Source of the DNA: CBDULQ01 sp965368115
GTDB taxonomy: Bacteria > Pseudomonadota > Gammaproteobacteria > SZUA-229
DNA: 5,369 nt
Reading direction: 5' to 3'
Assembly: GCA_965368115.1 (NCBI GenBank)
Contig: CBDULQ010000233.1
Span: 1-5,369 of the forward strand
In this document: piece by piece, positions 1-5,355 of the stretch
Position numbering within the stretch: the first letter of the stretch is position 1
Layout of the letters: every line of letters starts with the position of its first letter
Position numbers and translations under genes: made by a program
The notes under the pieces: generated by a model
Told to the model about the DNA's origin: nothing
What the model saw: only the letters and a program-made list of their open reading frames with translations
The model's database searches: none

Positions 1-957
1 GAAGCGTTCCGCAAGAATTATCCCAAACATGAATTGCAGCCGGACGTTACCAAGAAGCTGGCGGTGGTTTACAAGGAAGACAAGAAATATCTGCAGGCGG
101 CAGCGGAGTTCGAACGCATCGAGACCGAAACCAAAGACGATGCTTTGCGTCGCGAAGCACTGTTGCAGGCGGCTGAACTTTATGAGCTGGCCGAAGACAA
201 GGATCGTGCCCTGGCGGTATATCTCAAGTATGTGAAGTATTTCCCGAAACCGCTGGAGTTTGCCGTAGAGACACGGCAGAAAATCGCTGATATCTATAAA
301 CTCAAGGGCGACGATAAAAAATACCTGGCCGAGTTGAAAGCGATTGTCAGCAGTGATAGCAAGGCCGGCGCCGAACGAACCGACCGCACTCGCTTCCTGG
401 CTGCGAAAGCGGCACTGGTGCTGGCTGAACCGCTTCTCAAACGTTATCAGGATGTGAAGCTGGTCAAACCGTTCAAGAAGAACCTGAACAAAAAGAACAA
501 GCTGATGAAACAGGCCATCGCTGCGTATACCAAACTGGTCGACTACGAAGTGGGCGAAGTGACTGCGGCGGCAACCTATCACATTGCGGAGATTTACCTG
601 CATTTCAGTCGCGCGCTGATGGGTTCCGAACGTCCTGATAATTTGAACGCCCTGGAGCTGGAGCAATACGAACTGGTTATCGAAGAACAGGCCTTCCCGT
701 TCGAAGAGAAGGCGATCAAGGTTCACGAAAAGAATCTGGAACTGCTTGATGTCGGTATCTACAATGACTGGATCGACCGGAGCCTGGGTAAACTGGCCGG
801 TCTGTTGCCGGCACGTTATGCCAAGCCGGAAGTGACCAGCGAGTATGTGGAAACGATTTTACCGGTTGAAAAACTCGAGGTCGCTCCGGAACCTGAAGCG
901 CCGGCGTCCGAAACACCTGAGCAGCCGCCTGCAGAAAAAGAAACCGCAGCATTATGA
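1..957 (+). CDS. TPR-like helical-repeat protein, C-terminal part (5' end outside window)
   Basis: The frame is open from the first base of the window with no stop, so the gene almost certainly begins upstream; a TTG at 34 or other internal codon is not needed as a start. The visible 318 residues are mostly amphipathic helices in TPR-like pairs. Examples are around residues 13-46 (LAVVYKEDKKYLQAAAEFE), 55-90 (AELYELAEDKDRALAVYLKY) and 95-125 (IADIYKLKGDDKKYLAELKA), with further helices to about 275. The last 40 residues are a Pro/Glu/Ala-rich tail, probably disordered. No catalytic motif is seen. TPR arrays act as protein-binding scaffolds. Next to a lipoprotein and a Tol-type motor this one is probably periplasmic, but the N-terminus that would carry an export signal is missing. 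It could correspond in role to the large TPR proteins of Agl-Glt clusters (inference). The stop overlaps the next start (ATGA), implying translational coupling. Confidence 0.85.
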   Translation, partial: EAFRKNYPKHELQPDVTKKLAVVYKEDKKYLQAAAEFERIETETKDDALRREALLQAAELYELAEDKDRALAVYLKYVKYFPKPLEFAVETRQKIADIYKLKGDDKKYLAELKAIVSSDSKAGAERTDRTRFLAAKAALVLAEPLLKRYQDVKLVKPFKKNLNKKNKLMKQAIAAYTKLVDYEVGEVTAAATYHIAEIYLHFSRALMGSERPDNLNALELEQYELVIEEQAFPFEEKAIKVHEKNLELLDVGIYNDWIDRSLGKLAGLLPARYAKPEVTSEYVETILPVEKLEVAPEPEAPASETPEQPPAEKETAAL

Positions 958-1586
958 AAACCGTGATTACACATCGACTGAAAAATATTGGACACTACCT
1001 GGGCGGAATGCTGGCGGTGTTAATGGCTTTGGCGCTGGCGTCCTGTGGTGGTGCGCCGACAACCAGACCCGAAACCACGACTGTCGAGCAGACTAAACTG
1101 ACGGTTGCCGATATTGATTCAGATACACAGGAAGCCTTCGATGAAGCGCTGGGGCTGCTGAAAGAGGAAAAATACGATGCCGCCATCGCGCTGCTCAAGC
1201 AGCTGGTTGAAAAAGAGCAGCGATTTGCCGCGCCCTATGTCAACCTGGGTATGGCTTATTTGAAGAAGGATGAACGCAAGCTGGCCGAGGAAAACCTGCG
1301 CAAGGCGCTGGATATCGATCTTGGTCATCCGGTGGCTAACAATGAGCTGGGTCTGTTGTACCGGAAACAGGGACGTTTCGATGAAGCCCGCAAGGCATAT
1401 CAGAATGCCCTTATTGTACATCCGGACTATTTACCGGCCCGAAAAAACCTGGGAATTTTATGCGAAATATACCTGCGTGATCTAAACTGTGCATTAGAAC
1501 AGTTCGAACAATACCAGGAATACGTCCCGGACGATAAGACGGTGAATATCTGGGTGGCGGATCTCAAACGAAGATTGGGTCAATAG
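954..1586 (+). CDS. TPR-containing outer-membrane lipoprotein
   Basis: This 210-residue protein begins with a lipoprotein signal: a basic N-region (K2, R8, K10), a hydrophobic stretch 16-29 and the lipobox L28-A29-S30-C31. Gly at +2, not Asp, predicts outer-membrane sorting by Lol. A short Thr/Pro-rich linker leads to about four TPR units at roughly 57-90, 91-125, 127-160 and 161-195, with typical patterns such as VNLGMAYLKK and NELGLLYRKQGRFDEARKAY. The fold recalls PilF/PilW pilotins and the myxobacterial TPR lipoprotein AglT/GltE; the gene context favours the latter role, an outer-membrane scaffold for a Tol-type motor. The first ATG is chosen because it gives a complete signal peptide; ATG 1008 would leave too short an N-region. 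It overlaps the preceding gene by 4 bp, with only a weak ribosome site of its own, so it is probably read by coupled re-initiation. Confidence 0.88.
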   Translation: MKTVITHRLKNIGHYLGGMLAVLMALALASCGGAPTTRPETTTVEQTKLTVADIDSDTQEAFDEALGLLKEEKYDAAIALLKQLVEKEQRFAAPYVNLGMAYLKKDERKLAEENLRKALDIDLGHPVANNELGLLYRKQGRFDEARKAYQNALIVHPDYLPARKNLGILCEIYLRDLNCALEQFEQYQEYVPDDKTVNIWVADLKRRLGQ

Positions 1587-1590
1587 GTGA
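1585..1590 (+). promoter_or_regulatory. Shine-Dalgarno AGGTGA overlapping the upstream stop
   Basis: AGGTGA lies 4 nt before ATG 1595 and shares bases with the TAG stop of the TPR lipoprotein gene. It supports the start chosen for the small secreted protein and suggests coupled translation of the two genes. Confidence 0.5.
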
Positions 1591-1594
1591 TGTT

Positions 1595-1873
1595 ATGAAT
1601 CGTTCCCATATCGCCATACTATTCATTCTCGTGTCTGGATTCTTAGCTCCGGTGTTCGCCGAGGACAAGAAAGACGACGAGGTCAAAGATCTGTCCGGTA
1701 TCTCAATCATAGGTAACAAGGAAGCGCCTAAGTCTCTGTACATTGTGCCGTGGAAAGATTCCGAGGTGGGTGTGGAGTCGAGCCTGACTTCCGGACTGCT
1801 GGATGAATCCATGAAGCCGGTCGACAAGGATGTGTTTATGAGGGAGCTGGAATACTATCAACTGAGTCGGTAG
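1595..1873 (+). CDS. small secreted periplasmic protein of unknown function
   Basis: This is a 92-residue protein. Residues 1-22 form a Sec signal peptide: R3, hydrophobic core 6-18, likely cleavage after V20-F21-A22. The mature protein is about 70 residues, highly charged, with a Lys/Asp/Glu-rich start (23-32). It then has a distinctive hydrophobic and aromatic patch at 40-54, GNKEAPKSLYIVPWK, and a charged C-terminus ending in an aromatic stretch. It has no Cys, no lipobox and no TM after the signal. I do not recognise a named family. The central patch looks like a conserved binding segment rather than filler. It sits 8 bp after the TPR lipoprotein gene and just before the motor genes, so it is probably a periplasmic accessory of the same complex, comparable in place (not shown by sequence) to small Glt-cluster proteins such as GltF. 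Codon use matches its neighbours. Confidence 0.8.
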   Translation: MNRSHIAILFILVSGFLAPVFAEDKKDDEVKDLSGISIIGNKEAPKSLYIVPWKDSEVGVESSLTSGLLDESMKPVDKDVFMRELEYYQLSR

Positions 1874-1953
1874 AGGATAGATGCAGGGAGCGGTCGCTGC
1901 CAGAGTGGGCTATTCAGGTGGCGACAATCAGTTTGCGGTAAACCGGAAATTAT

Positions 1954-2007
1954 CGGTCTGCAAGCTGAATTTATTTGTAGTGTGAGACCGGCAGACAGTT
2001 TTTCTGC
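1954..2007 (+). repeat. nested, mutually exclusive inverted repeats in the untranslated leader
   Basis: CGGTCT at 1954-1959 is complementary to AGACCG at 1985-1990. The overlapping GTCTGC at 1956-1961 is complementary to GCAGAC at 1991-1996. GCAGA at 1991-1995 can instead pair with TCTGC at 2003-2007 across a 7-nt loop. Only some of these pairings can coexist, so an RNA from this region could switch between folds. A further short stem is ACCGG/TCGGT at 1942-1946 and 1953-1957. Pairing was read by eye; no folding energy was computed. Confidence 0.4.
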
Positions 2008-2043
2008 TACAAGTAGATTTCGAAATATTGAGGGCTATTATTG

Positions 2044-2139
2044 ATGATTTGGGGGCCTGCCGTAGACATGTTTGAAATTATTTTTTCGAACCGTGAGCTT
2101 ATCCCGGGTTCCTTTCGTATTCATGCGAGGAGTACATAA
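2044..2139 (+). CDS. possible 31-residue leader ORF (tentative)
   Basis: An ATG at 2044, 9 nt after GAGGG (2030-2034), opens a 31-codon frame. It ends at TAA 2137-2139, overlapping the next ATG by one base (TAATG). The peptide starts MIWGPAVDMFEI and ends IHARST; it has no clear signal or TM. The exact stop-start overlap and the presence of the downstream Shine-Dalgarno inside this frame fit a coupled leader peptide. An ORF of this length can easily arise by chance, and the peptide has no recognisable family. Confidence 0.2.
   Translation: MIWGPAVDMFEIIFSNRELIPGSFRIHARST
2128..2132 (+). promoter_or_regulatory. strong Shine-Dalgarno AGGAG for the ExbB-like gene
   Basis: AGGAG lies 6 nt before ATG 2139, near the ideal spacing, and is the best ribosome site in the window. 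It fixes the start of the channel gene and suggests this subunit is made in excess over the coupled ExbD genes, as expected for an ExbB5:ExbD2-type complex. Confidence 0.7.
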
Positions 2140-2804
2140 TGGAAGTCATTTATACAATTGTGCGATTTTTCCAGACCGGGGGTGCATTCATGTATCCCAT
2201 TCTGTTCGTATTTGCGATCGGTCTGGCAATTTCGATTGAGCGCTGGATCAAGCTCAGCAACGTGCGACGAGTCAACCGGCGAATGTGGGATCAGGTGCAC
2301 CCGATTCTCGAAGAGGGTGAATTCGACAAGGCTCGTGAACTCATTGCCGACGACGATTCTACCGTCAGCCAGTTGCTGAACATGGGCCTGGCTCGCCAGG
2401 GGTCGGTGCGACGCCGTGACGACATCGAAATCGCCATGGAAGAGAGCATGATGGAAATCATTCCCCAGCTCGAAAAGCGTACGCCATATGTAGCGCTGTT
2501 TTCCAACATCTGCACCCTGCTCGGACTACTCGGTACCATCATGGGTCTGATCGAGGCGTTTACCGCAGTGGCCAACGCCAACCCGGCGGAAAAAGCCGAC
2601 CTGCTGTCCGCCAGTATCTCGGTAGCGATGAACACGACTGCATTTGGTCTGATGGCGGGCATCCCGCTGCTGATCGTCCATGCTCTGCTGACCTCGAAGA
2701 CCGGTGAGATCGTCGATAGCCTGGAAATGGCTTCGGTTAAAACGCTGAACATTATTTCCGAGTTCGCCAAACGTCAGGCTGCACTGGCTGCTAAGAATGG
2801 CTAG
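2139..2804 (+). CDS. MotA/TolQ/ExbB-family proton channel subunit (AglR-like)
   Basis: This 221-residue inner-membrane protein has the family's three-helix plan: TM1 about 16-35, a cytoplasmic loop of about 80 residues, TM2 about 117-141 and TM3 about 157-185. TM2 holds the signature LLGLLGTIMGLIEAF at 127-141; TM3 holds NTTAFGLMAGIP at 165-176. T133 and T167 match the conserved pore threonines (T148 and T181 in E. coli ExbB). In this family such subunits form a pentamer around two ExbD/TolR helices and couple proton flow to movement. Two features differ from classical ExbB/TolQ: the TM3 position matching Glu176 of E. coli ExbB is V162, and TM2 carries E139 in GLIEAF. The length is normal. 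It leads the motor block and overlaps the first ExbD gene by 8 bp. The context of two ExbD genes plus an AgmX/PglI protein favours an AglR-type motor over true ExbB or TolQ. Confidence 0.93.
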   Translation: MEVIYTIVRFFQTGGAFMYPILFVFAIGLAISIERWIKLSNVRRVNRRMWDQVHPILEEGEFDKARELIADDDSTVSQLLNMGLARQGSVRRRDDIEIAMEESMMEIIPQLEKRTPYVALFSNICTLLGLLGTIMGLIEAFTAVANANPAEKADLLSASISVAMNTTAFGLMAGIPLLIVHALLTSKTGEIVDSLEMASVKTLNIISEFAKRQAALAAKNG

Positions 2805-3288
2805 AAGACGACATTACAGGCGGATGGACAAGGAGCCACCCGAACTGAACATCACCTCATTTCTGAATCTGATGGTGGTGCTGGTTCCTTTTCTGTTGAT
2901 TACCGCGGTGTTTTCCCGCATCACCATCATGGAGCTTAACCTGCCTACCGGTGCCGGTAGTTCGTCGCCGCAGCAGATCAAGTTGAGCATCGAGGTGATC
3001 GTGCGTGAAAAAGGCCTGGAAATCGGCAATGGGAGAGCGATCCTCGCACGTTATCCCAAGGTCGATGACGCCTATGATCTCAAGTCTTTGACTGAATACC
3101 TGTTAAAACTGAAAGAGAAATATCCGGATAAAACTGATGCTACCGTGCTCATGGAAGCGGACATCGAATACGACTATCTGGTCAAGGTGATGGATGCGGT
3201 GCGTTCGGCGGAAGTGCGCCTGCCCGGTAAGGAAGAGATCGAAAAAGTGGCTCTGTTCCCGGATATTTCCATAGGGGATGCACCCTGA
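2797..3288 (+). CDS. ExbD/TolR-like motor subunit 1, membrane Asp replaced by Asn
   Basis: This 163-residue protein has a short Arg-rich cytoplasmic N-terminus (RRR at 3-5, RR at 8-9), one TM helix at about 19-41, and a periplasmic domain from about 45. The periplasmic domain ends with a typical ExbD-like segment at about 115-142 (YDYLVKVMDAVRSAEVRL). The LNLP at 47-50 just after the TM matches the family's membrane-proximal segment. By motif alignment to the ExbD/TolR helix start (N-x-T-x-F-x-D), the conserved proton-carrying Asp (D25 in E. coli ExbD, D23 in TolR) is Asn here: LNITSFLNLM, N24, codon AAT at 2866-2868. P31 in mid-helix is also unusual. The start at ATG 2797 overlaps the channel gene by 8 bp; ATG 2824 is possible but would remove most of the basic tail. 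It is probably one half of an ExbD heterodimer with the next gene product (inference). Confidence 0.9.
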   Translation: MARRRHYRRMDKEPPELNITSFLNLMVVLVPFLLITAVFSRITIMELNLPTGAGSSSPQQIKLSIEVIVREKGLEIGNGRAILARYPKVDDAYDLKSLTEYLLKLKEKYPDKTDATVLMEADIEYDYLVKVMDAVRSAEVRLPGKEEIEKVALFPDISIGDAP

Positions 3289-3791
3289 TGGCCAATGATT
3301 CTCGCCGCATGAAGCGCATGGCGCGCAGCAAGAACAAGAAGCCGCCTGCACTCAACCTGGTTTCACTGATGGATGTATTCACCATTCTGGTGTTCTTCCT
3401 GCTGGTGAACTCATCGTCCAGTGATGTGCTGGAACCACCCAAGGAAATTACACTGCCCGATTCTGTGGTGGAGACCAAGCCGCGGGAAACCGTGGTTATT
3501 CTGGTCACGGAAGAAGCGATTCTGGTGCAGGGCGAACCGGTTGCGTTGATGCCGGATGTGTTGCAATCCAAGGGGAATGAAATTCCTGAAATCAAGGACA
3601 CGCTGTTGCGTCAGCGGAAAAAAGTCATCGGTGTCAGCACCAAGACGGTTGCTGAGAGTAAAGAAGTGACCATCCTGGCTCATAAAACCATACCGTTTAA
3701 AGTTCTGAAGAGAATTATGTCCAGCTGTACTGCGGCCGGATACGGCAAGATTTCGCTTGCAGTCATTCAGAAGGCTTCGCAAACCAGTTAG
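3288..3791 (+). CDS. ExbD/TolR-like motor subunit 2, with conserved Asp
   Basis: This 167-residue protein starts with a basic cytoplasmic tail (R6-R7, K9-R10, R13, K15, K17-K18), then one TM helix at about 22-41. The tail leads into LNLVSLMDVFTILVFF, where D29 (GAT at 3372-3374) is the conserved proton-carrying Asp. A membrane-proximal ITLPDSV segment (54-60) and a periplasmic domain follow, ending in the typical pattern IPFKVLKRIMSSCTAAGYGKISLAV (about 135-159, written in part: KVLKRIMSSC, AAGYGKISLAV). It is the likely active stator subunit of the pair. The start overlaps the previous stop by one base (TGATG), and AGGGGA at 3273-3278, 9 nt upstream, supports it. ATGs at 3309 and 3318 are less likely. 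The low similarity to the preceding ExbD-like protein outside the shared plan argues against a recent duplication. Confidence 0.93.
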   Translation: MANDSRRMKRMARSKNKKPPALNLVSLMDVFTILVFFLLVNSSSSDVLEPPKEITLPDSVVETKPRETVVILVTEEAILVQGEPVALMPDVLQSKGNEIPEIKDTLLRQRKKVIGVSTKTVAESKEVTILAHKTIPFKVLKRIMSSCTAAGYGKISLAVIQKASQTS

Positions 3792-3800
3792 AGCAGATTA

Positions 3801-5162
3801 GTGAATCAAGAAGTCGCACAGGAAAAGATCAAGATCAATCAGAAGATCGAAGCCGCTCAGGAGCGTATTACCGAGCTGGAGAATGATCTGCGCGAGGTTG
3901 ATATTGAGCTTGATGGTTATTTCGCCGAGCGCCAGAAATATGTGCTGATCAGCGAAATCAACGATCGCCTGGACAAACTGGGCAAGCTGGGCGGCTCCGC
4001 CCTGTTCTGGGGTGAAGACAAGGCGCCGGATTATCACCGGCAGCAATACGATCGCGTCAATCACCTGATCATCAATTACGATGAAAAAGTAAACCAGCTG
4101 CAGGGACAGCGCGAACAGATCAAGGAAGACATCCAGAGTGTGATCGCGCAGATCAACATTCTGAACGAAGAGATTGTCATTCTTCAGGAACGTGCTGAAG
4201 AGCGTAAGCACGAGTTCATCATCGAACGTGAAATGACCGTGCAGCCGTACCGGCCCATGGCCATGCCCTGGTCGGTACAGGGAGAAGATGAACGACGCTT
4301 CCGCAAGGCGATTTTGCTGGCCCTGTTCATCACCATTATTCTCGGTATCCTGATTCCCATGTGGCATTTGCCGATTCCCGATCGTGAAGAAGTGGTGGAG
4401 ATCCCTGAGCGCCTGGCCAAGTTGATCGTAGAAAAGGAACCGCCACCACCACCGCCGCCGCCGGTCGAGAAGAAACTCGAAGAACTCAAACCCGAAGAAG
4501 AGAAGCGGCCGCGTAAAGAAGCGCCCAAACCGAAGACCGAAGTGGCCAAGAAGGCGCGTAAGAAAGCTGAAAATGCAGGCCTGCTGGCCTTCAAGGATAA
4601 CTTCGCCAACCTGATGGATGACGATACCGAGAAGAAACTCGGCTCCCAGGCGCGGATACGTAGCGCCGGTCAGAAGGCCGCCAAGGCGACCCGTTCTATT
4701 GTGACTGCACAGGCGGAAGGTGCCAGCGGCGGTATCAATACCGCAGCATTGAGTCGCAACGTTGGCGGCGGCGGTAGTGTCGAAGGCGTCGAATTCTCGC
4801 GGGTGGAAAGTGCCATTGGCAGTGATTTCTTCGGCGAAGAGCGACCGCTCAGCGAGGGCCCCGGTCCGTCGCGTACCGACGAAGAAATCCAGATCGTATT
4901 CGATCGATATAAAGCGGCGCTGTACCGCATCTATAACCGTCAGCTGCGCACCAATCCGACTCTGCAAGGCAAGCTGGTGTTGAAGCTGACCATCGAGCCG
5001 GATGGCACCGTTTCGAAGTGCGAGCTGGAGAGCAGCGATATGAATGCGCCGGCTCTGGAATCGAAGATCGTCGATCGAGTCAAGCGGTTCAATTTCGGGC
5101 CCAAGGAAGGCGTACCGGCCATCACTATTCGCTACCCAATCGACTTCCTGCCGGCGACCTGA
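3801..5162 (+). CDS. TonB-like transducer with AgmX/PglI C-terminal domain and cytoplasmic coiled coil
   Basis: This 453-residue protein appears to cross the inner membrane once. Residues 1-60 and about 82-140 are heptad-rich, charged helices, probably coiled coil, separated by a Gly/aromatic segment (61-80). RRFRK at 165-169 precedes the TM at about 170-188, placing the N-terminus in the cytoplasm. The periplasmic part has a TonB-like linker: eight prolines at 214-221, then a Glu/Lys/Pro/Ala-rich stretch to about 265. A Gly-rich hinge follows (GGGGS, 332-336). The C-terminal domain, about 360-452, matches the AgmX/PglI tail family: YKAALYRIYNRQLR, then GKLVLKLTIEPDGTVSKCEL, then KRFNFGP and a closing IRYPIDFL. 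Such domains are TonB-C-like force transducers in Agl-Glt systems. The GTG start is 9 bp after the ExbD gene with a weak ribosome site; no nearby in-frame ATG competes. The usual AgmX N-terminus (zinc finger and GYF) is absent; the coiled coil is in its place. Confidence 0.92.
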   Translation: MNQEVAQEKIKINQKIEAAQERITELENDLREVDIELDGYFAERQKYVLISEINDRLDKLGKLGGSALFWGEDKAPDYHRQQYDRVNHLIINYDEKVNQLQGQREQIKEDIQSVIAQINILNEEIVILQERAEERKHEFIIEREMTVQPYRPMAMPWSVQGEDERRFRKAILLALFITIILGILIPMWHLPIPDREEVVEIPERLAKLIVEKEPPPPPPPPVEKKLEELKPEEEKRPRKEAPKPKTEVAKKARKKAENAGLLAFKDNFANLMDDDTEKKLGSQARIRSAGQKAAKATRSIVTAQAEGASGGINTAALSRNVGGGGSVEGVEFSRVESAIGSDFFGEERPLSEGPGPSRTDEEIQIVFDRYKAALYRIYNRQLRTNPTLQGKLVLKLTIEPDGTVSKCELESSDMNAPALESKIVDRVKRFNFGPKEGVPAITIRYPIDFLPAT

Positions 5163-5177
5163 TTGCGTTTAATGGAT

Positions 5178-5214
5178 CGGGTCCCGGCGTCGGGTTCATC
5201 CGGGTTCTCCGGGT
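5178..5214 (+). repeat. four CGGGT units after the last gene
   Basis: CGGGT occurs at 5178-5182, 5191-5195, 5201-5205 and 5210-5214, with uneven spacing of 13, 10 and 9 bp. CCCG at 5183-5186 can pair with CGGG at 5191-5194 around a 4-nt loop, and the units are also complementary to ACCCG at 5299-5303 near the probable terminator. No T-run follows. It may be a transcript-end structure or a degenerate intergenic repeat. Confidence 0.4.
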
Positions 5215-5256
5215 CGCTCCAATTGATAAAAGAATAATTTCGGACAGAAGGTGGCC

Positions 5257-5277
5257 GATCGGCGTTTTTCGCCGGTT
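5257..5277 (+). other. hairpin CGGCG-TTTTT-CGCCG
   Basis: CGGCG at 5260-5264 and CGCCG at 5270-5274 form a perfect 5-bp stem with a T5 loop, extendable by weaker pairs (T-G, A-T, G-T) to 5257-5277. It is not followed by a T-run, so it is not a classical terminator by itself; it may protect the 3' end of the operon transcript or stabilise the next hairpin. Confidence 0.4.
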
Positions 5278-5281
5278 ATGT

Positions 5282-5313
5282 GTCGGATATCACATACCAC
5301 CCGACCCTTTTTT
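5282..5313 (+). terminator. probable rho-independent terminator of the operon
   Basis: GTCGG at 5282-5286 pairs with CCGAC at 5301-5305, and CC plus six T residues follow (5308-5313). The loop is long (14 nt) and the stem short, so strength is uncertain. A competing 6-bp repeat, TATGTG/CACATA at 5277-5282 and 5291-5296, overlaps it. Its place 120 bp after the last stop suits termination of the cluster transcript. Confidence 0.5.
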
Positions 5314-5326
5314 ATGGACTGAAATC

Positions 5327-5355
5327 TTGACAAATGATATGTTCTTGATCATAAA
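5327..5355 (+). promoter_or_regulatory. candidate sigma-70 promoter for a gene beyond the window
   Basis: A perfect -35 hexamer TTGACA (5327-5332) is followed, with a 17-bp spacer, by CATAAA (5350-5355), matching four of six -10 positions. The surrounding 55 bp are clearly more AT-rich than the cluster. ATGAT at 5334-5338 and ATCAT at 5348-5352 form a small dyad inside the spacer and -10 region that could be an operator. It lies after the terminator and so would drive a separate, unseen transcript. Confidence 0.45.

Larger units (their letters stand above)
1874..2138 (+). other. 265-bp intergenic gap before the motor genes
   Basis: This is the only sizeable gap inside the cluster; all other junctions overlap or are under 10 bp. 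It holds inverted repeats at 1942-2007, a possible short leader ORF at 2044-2139 and a strong Shine-Dalgarno at 2128-2132. No hairpin here is followed by a T-run on the + strand, so I see no terminator. A second promoter for the motor genes is likely on spacing grounds, but no convincing -35/-10 pair was found; the best -10-like hexamer is TATTAT at 2036-2041. Confidence 0.6.

Noticed and set aside
34..36. TTG as a start for the first gene
   Set aside because: The frame is open to the window edge and the residues before it continue the helical pattern, so the gene is truncated by the window, not started here.
2036..2041. TATTAT as a -10 for a promoter of the motor genes
   Set aside because: No hexamer 16-18 bp upstream matches TTGACA at more than three positions, and there is no extended -10; too weak to annotate.
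2086..2113. GAACC/GGTTC repeat as a terminator before the ExbB-like gene
   Set aside because: The stem is 5 bp with a long loop, there is no T-run after it, and the T-run at 2079-2086 precedes it.
2044..2139. Resemblance of SNRELIPGSF in the leader ORF to GNKEAPKSLY of the small secreted protein, suggesting a duplicated remnant
   Set aside because: The match is only a few residues with a gap and the flanks do not align; chance is enough to explain it.
2291..2770. 159-codon - strand frame inside the ExbB-like gene
   Set aside because: It is antisense to a gene with clear family motifs, has no plausible ribosome site or recognisable protein features, and has a shadow-like composition.
3798..4967. 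Long open frame on the - strand (389 codons)
   Set aside because: It is antisense to the well-supported transducer gene; its composition (Phe/Leu/Arg-rich with no domain pattern) is that expected of a shadow frame.
2139..5162. Classical exbB-exbD-tonB or tolQ-tolR-tolA operon
   Set aside because: Two unlike ExbD genes, the AgmX/PglI-type tail, the cytoplasmic coiled coil and the upstream TPR genes do not fit; no tolB, pal or TonB-dependent receptor is present.
5332..5352. Fur-box-like operator around the ATGAT/ATCAT dyad
   Set aside because: Only the 5-bp arms are symmetric and the centre does not match the GATAAT-type repeats of a Fur site.
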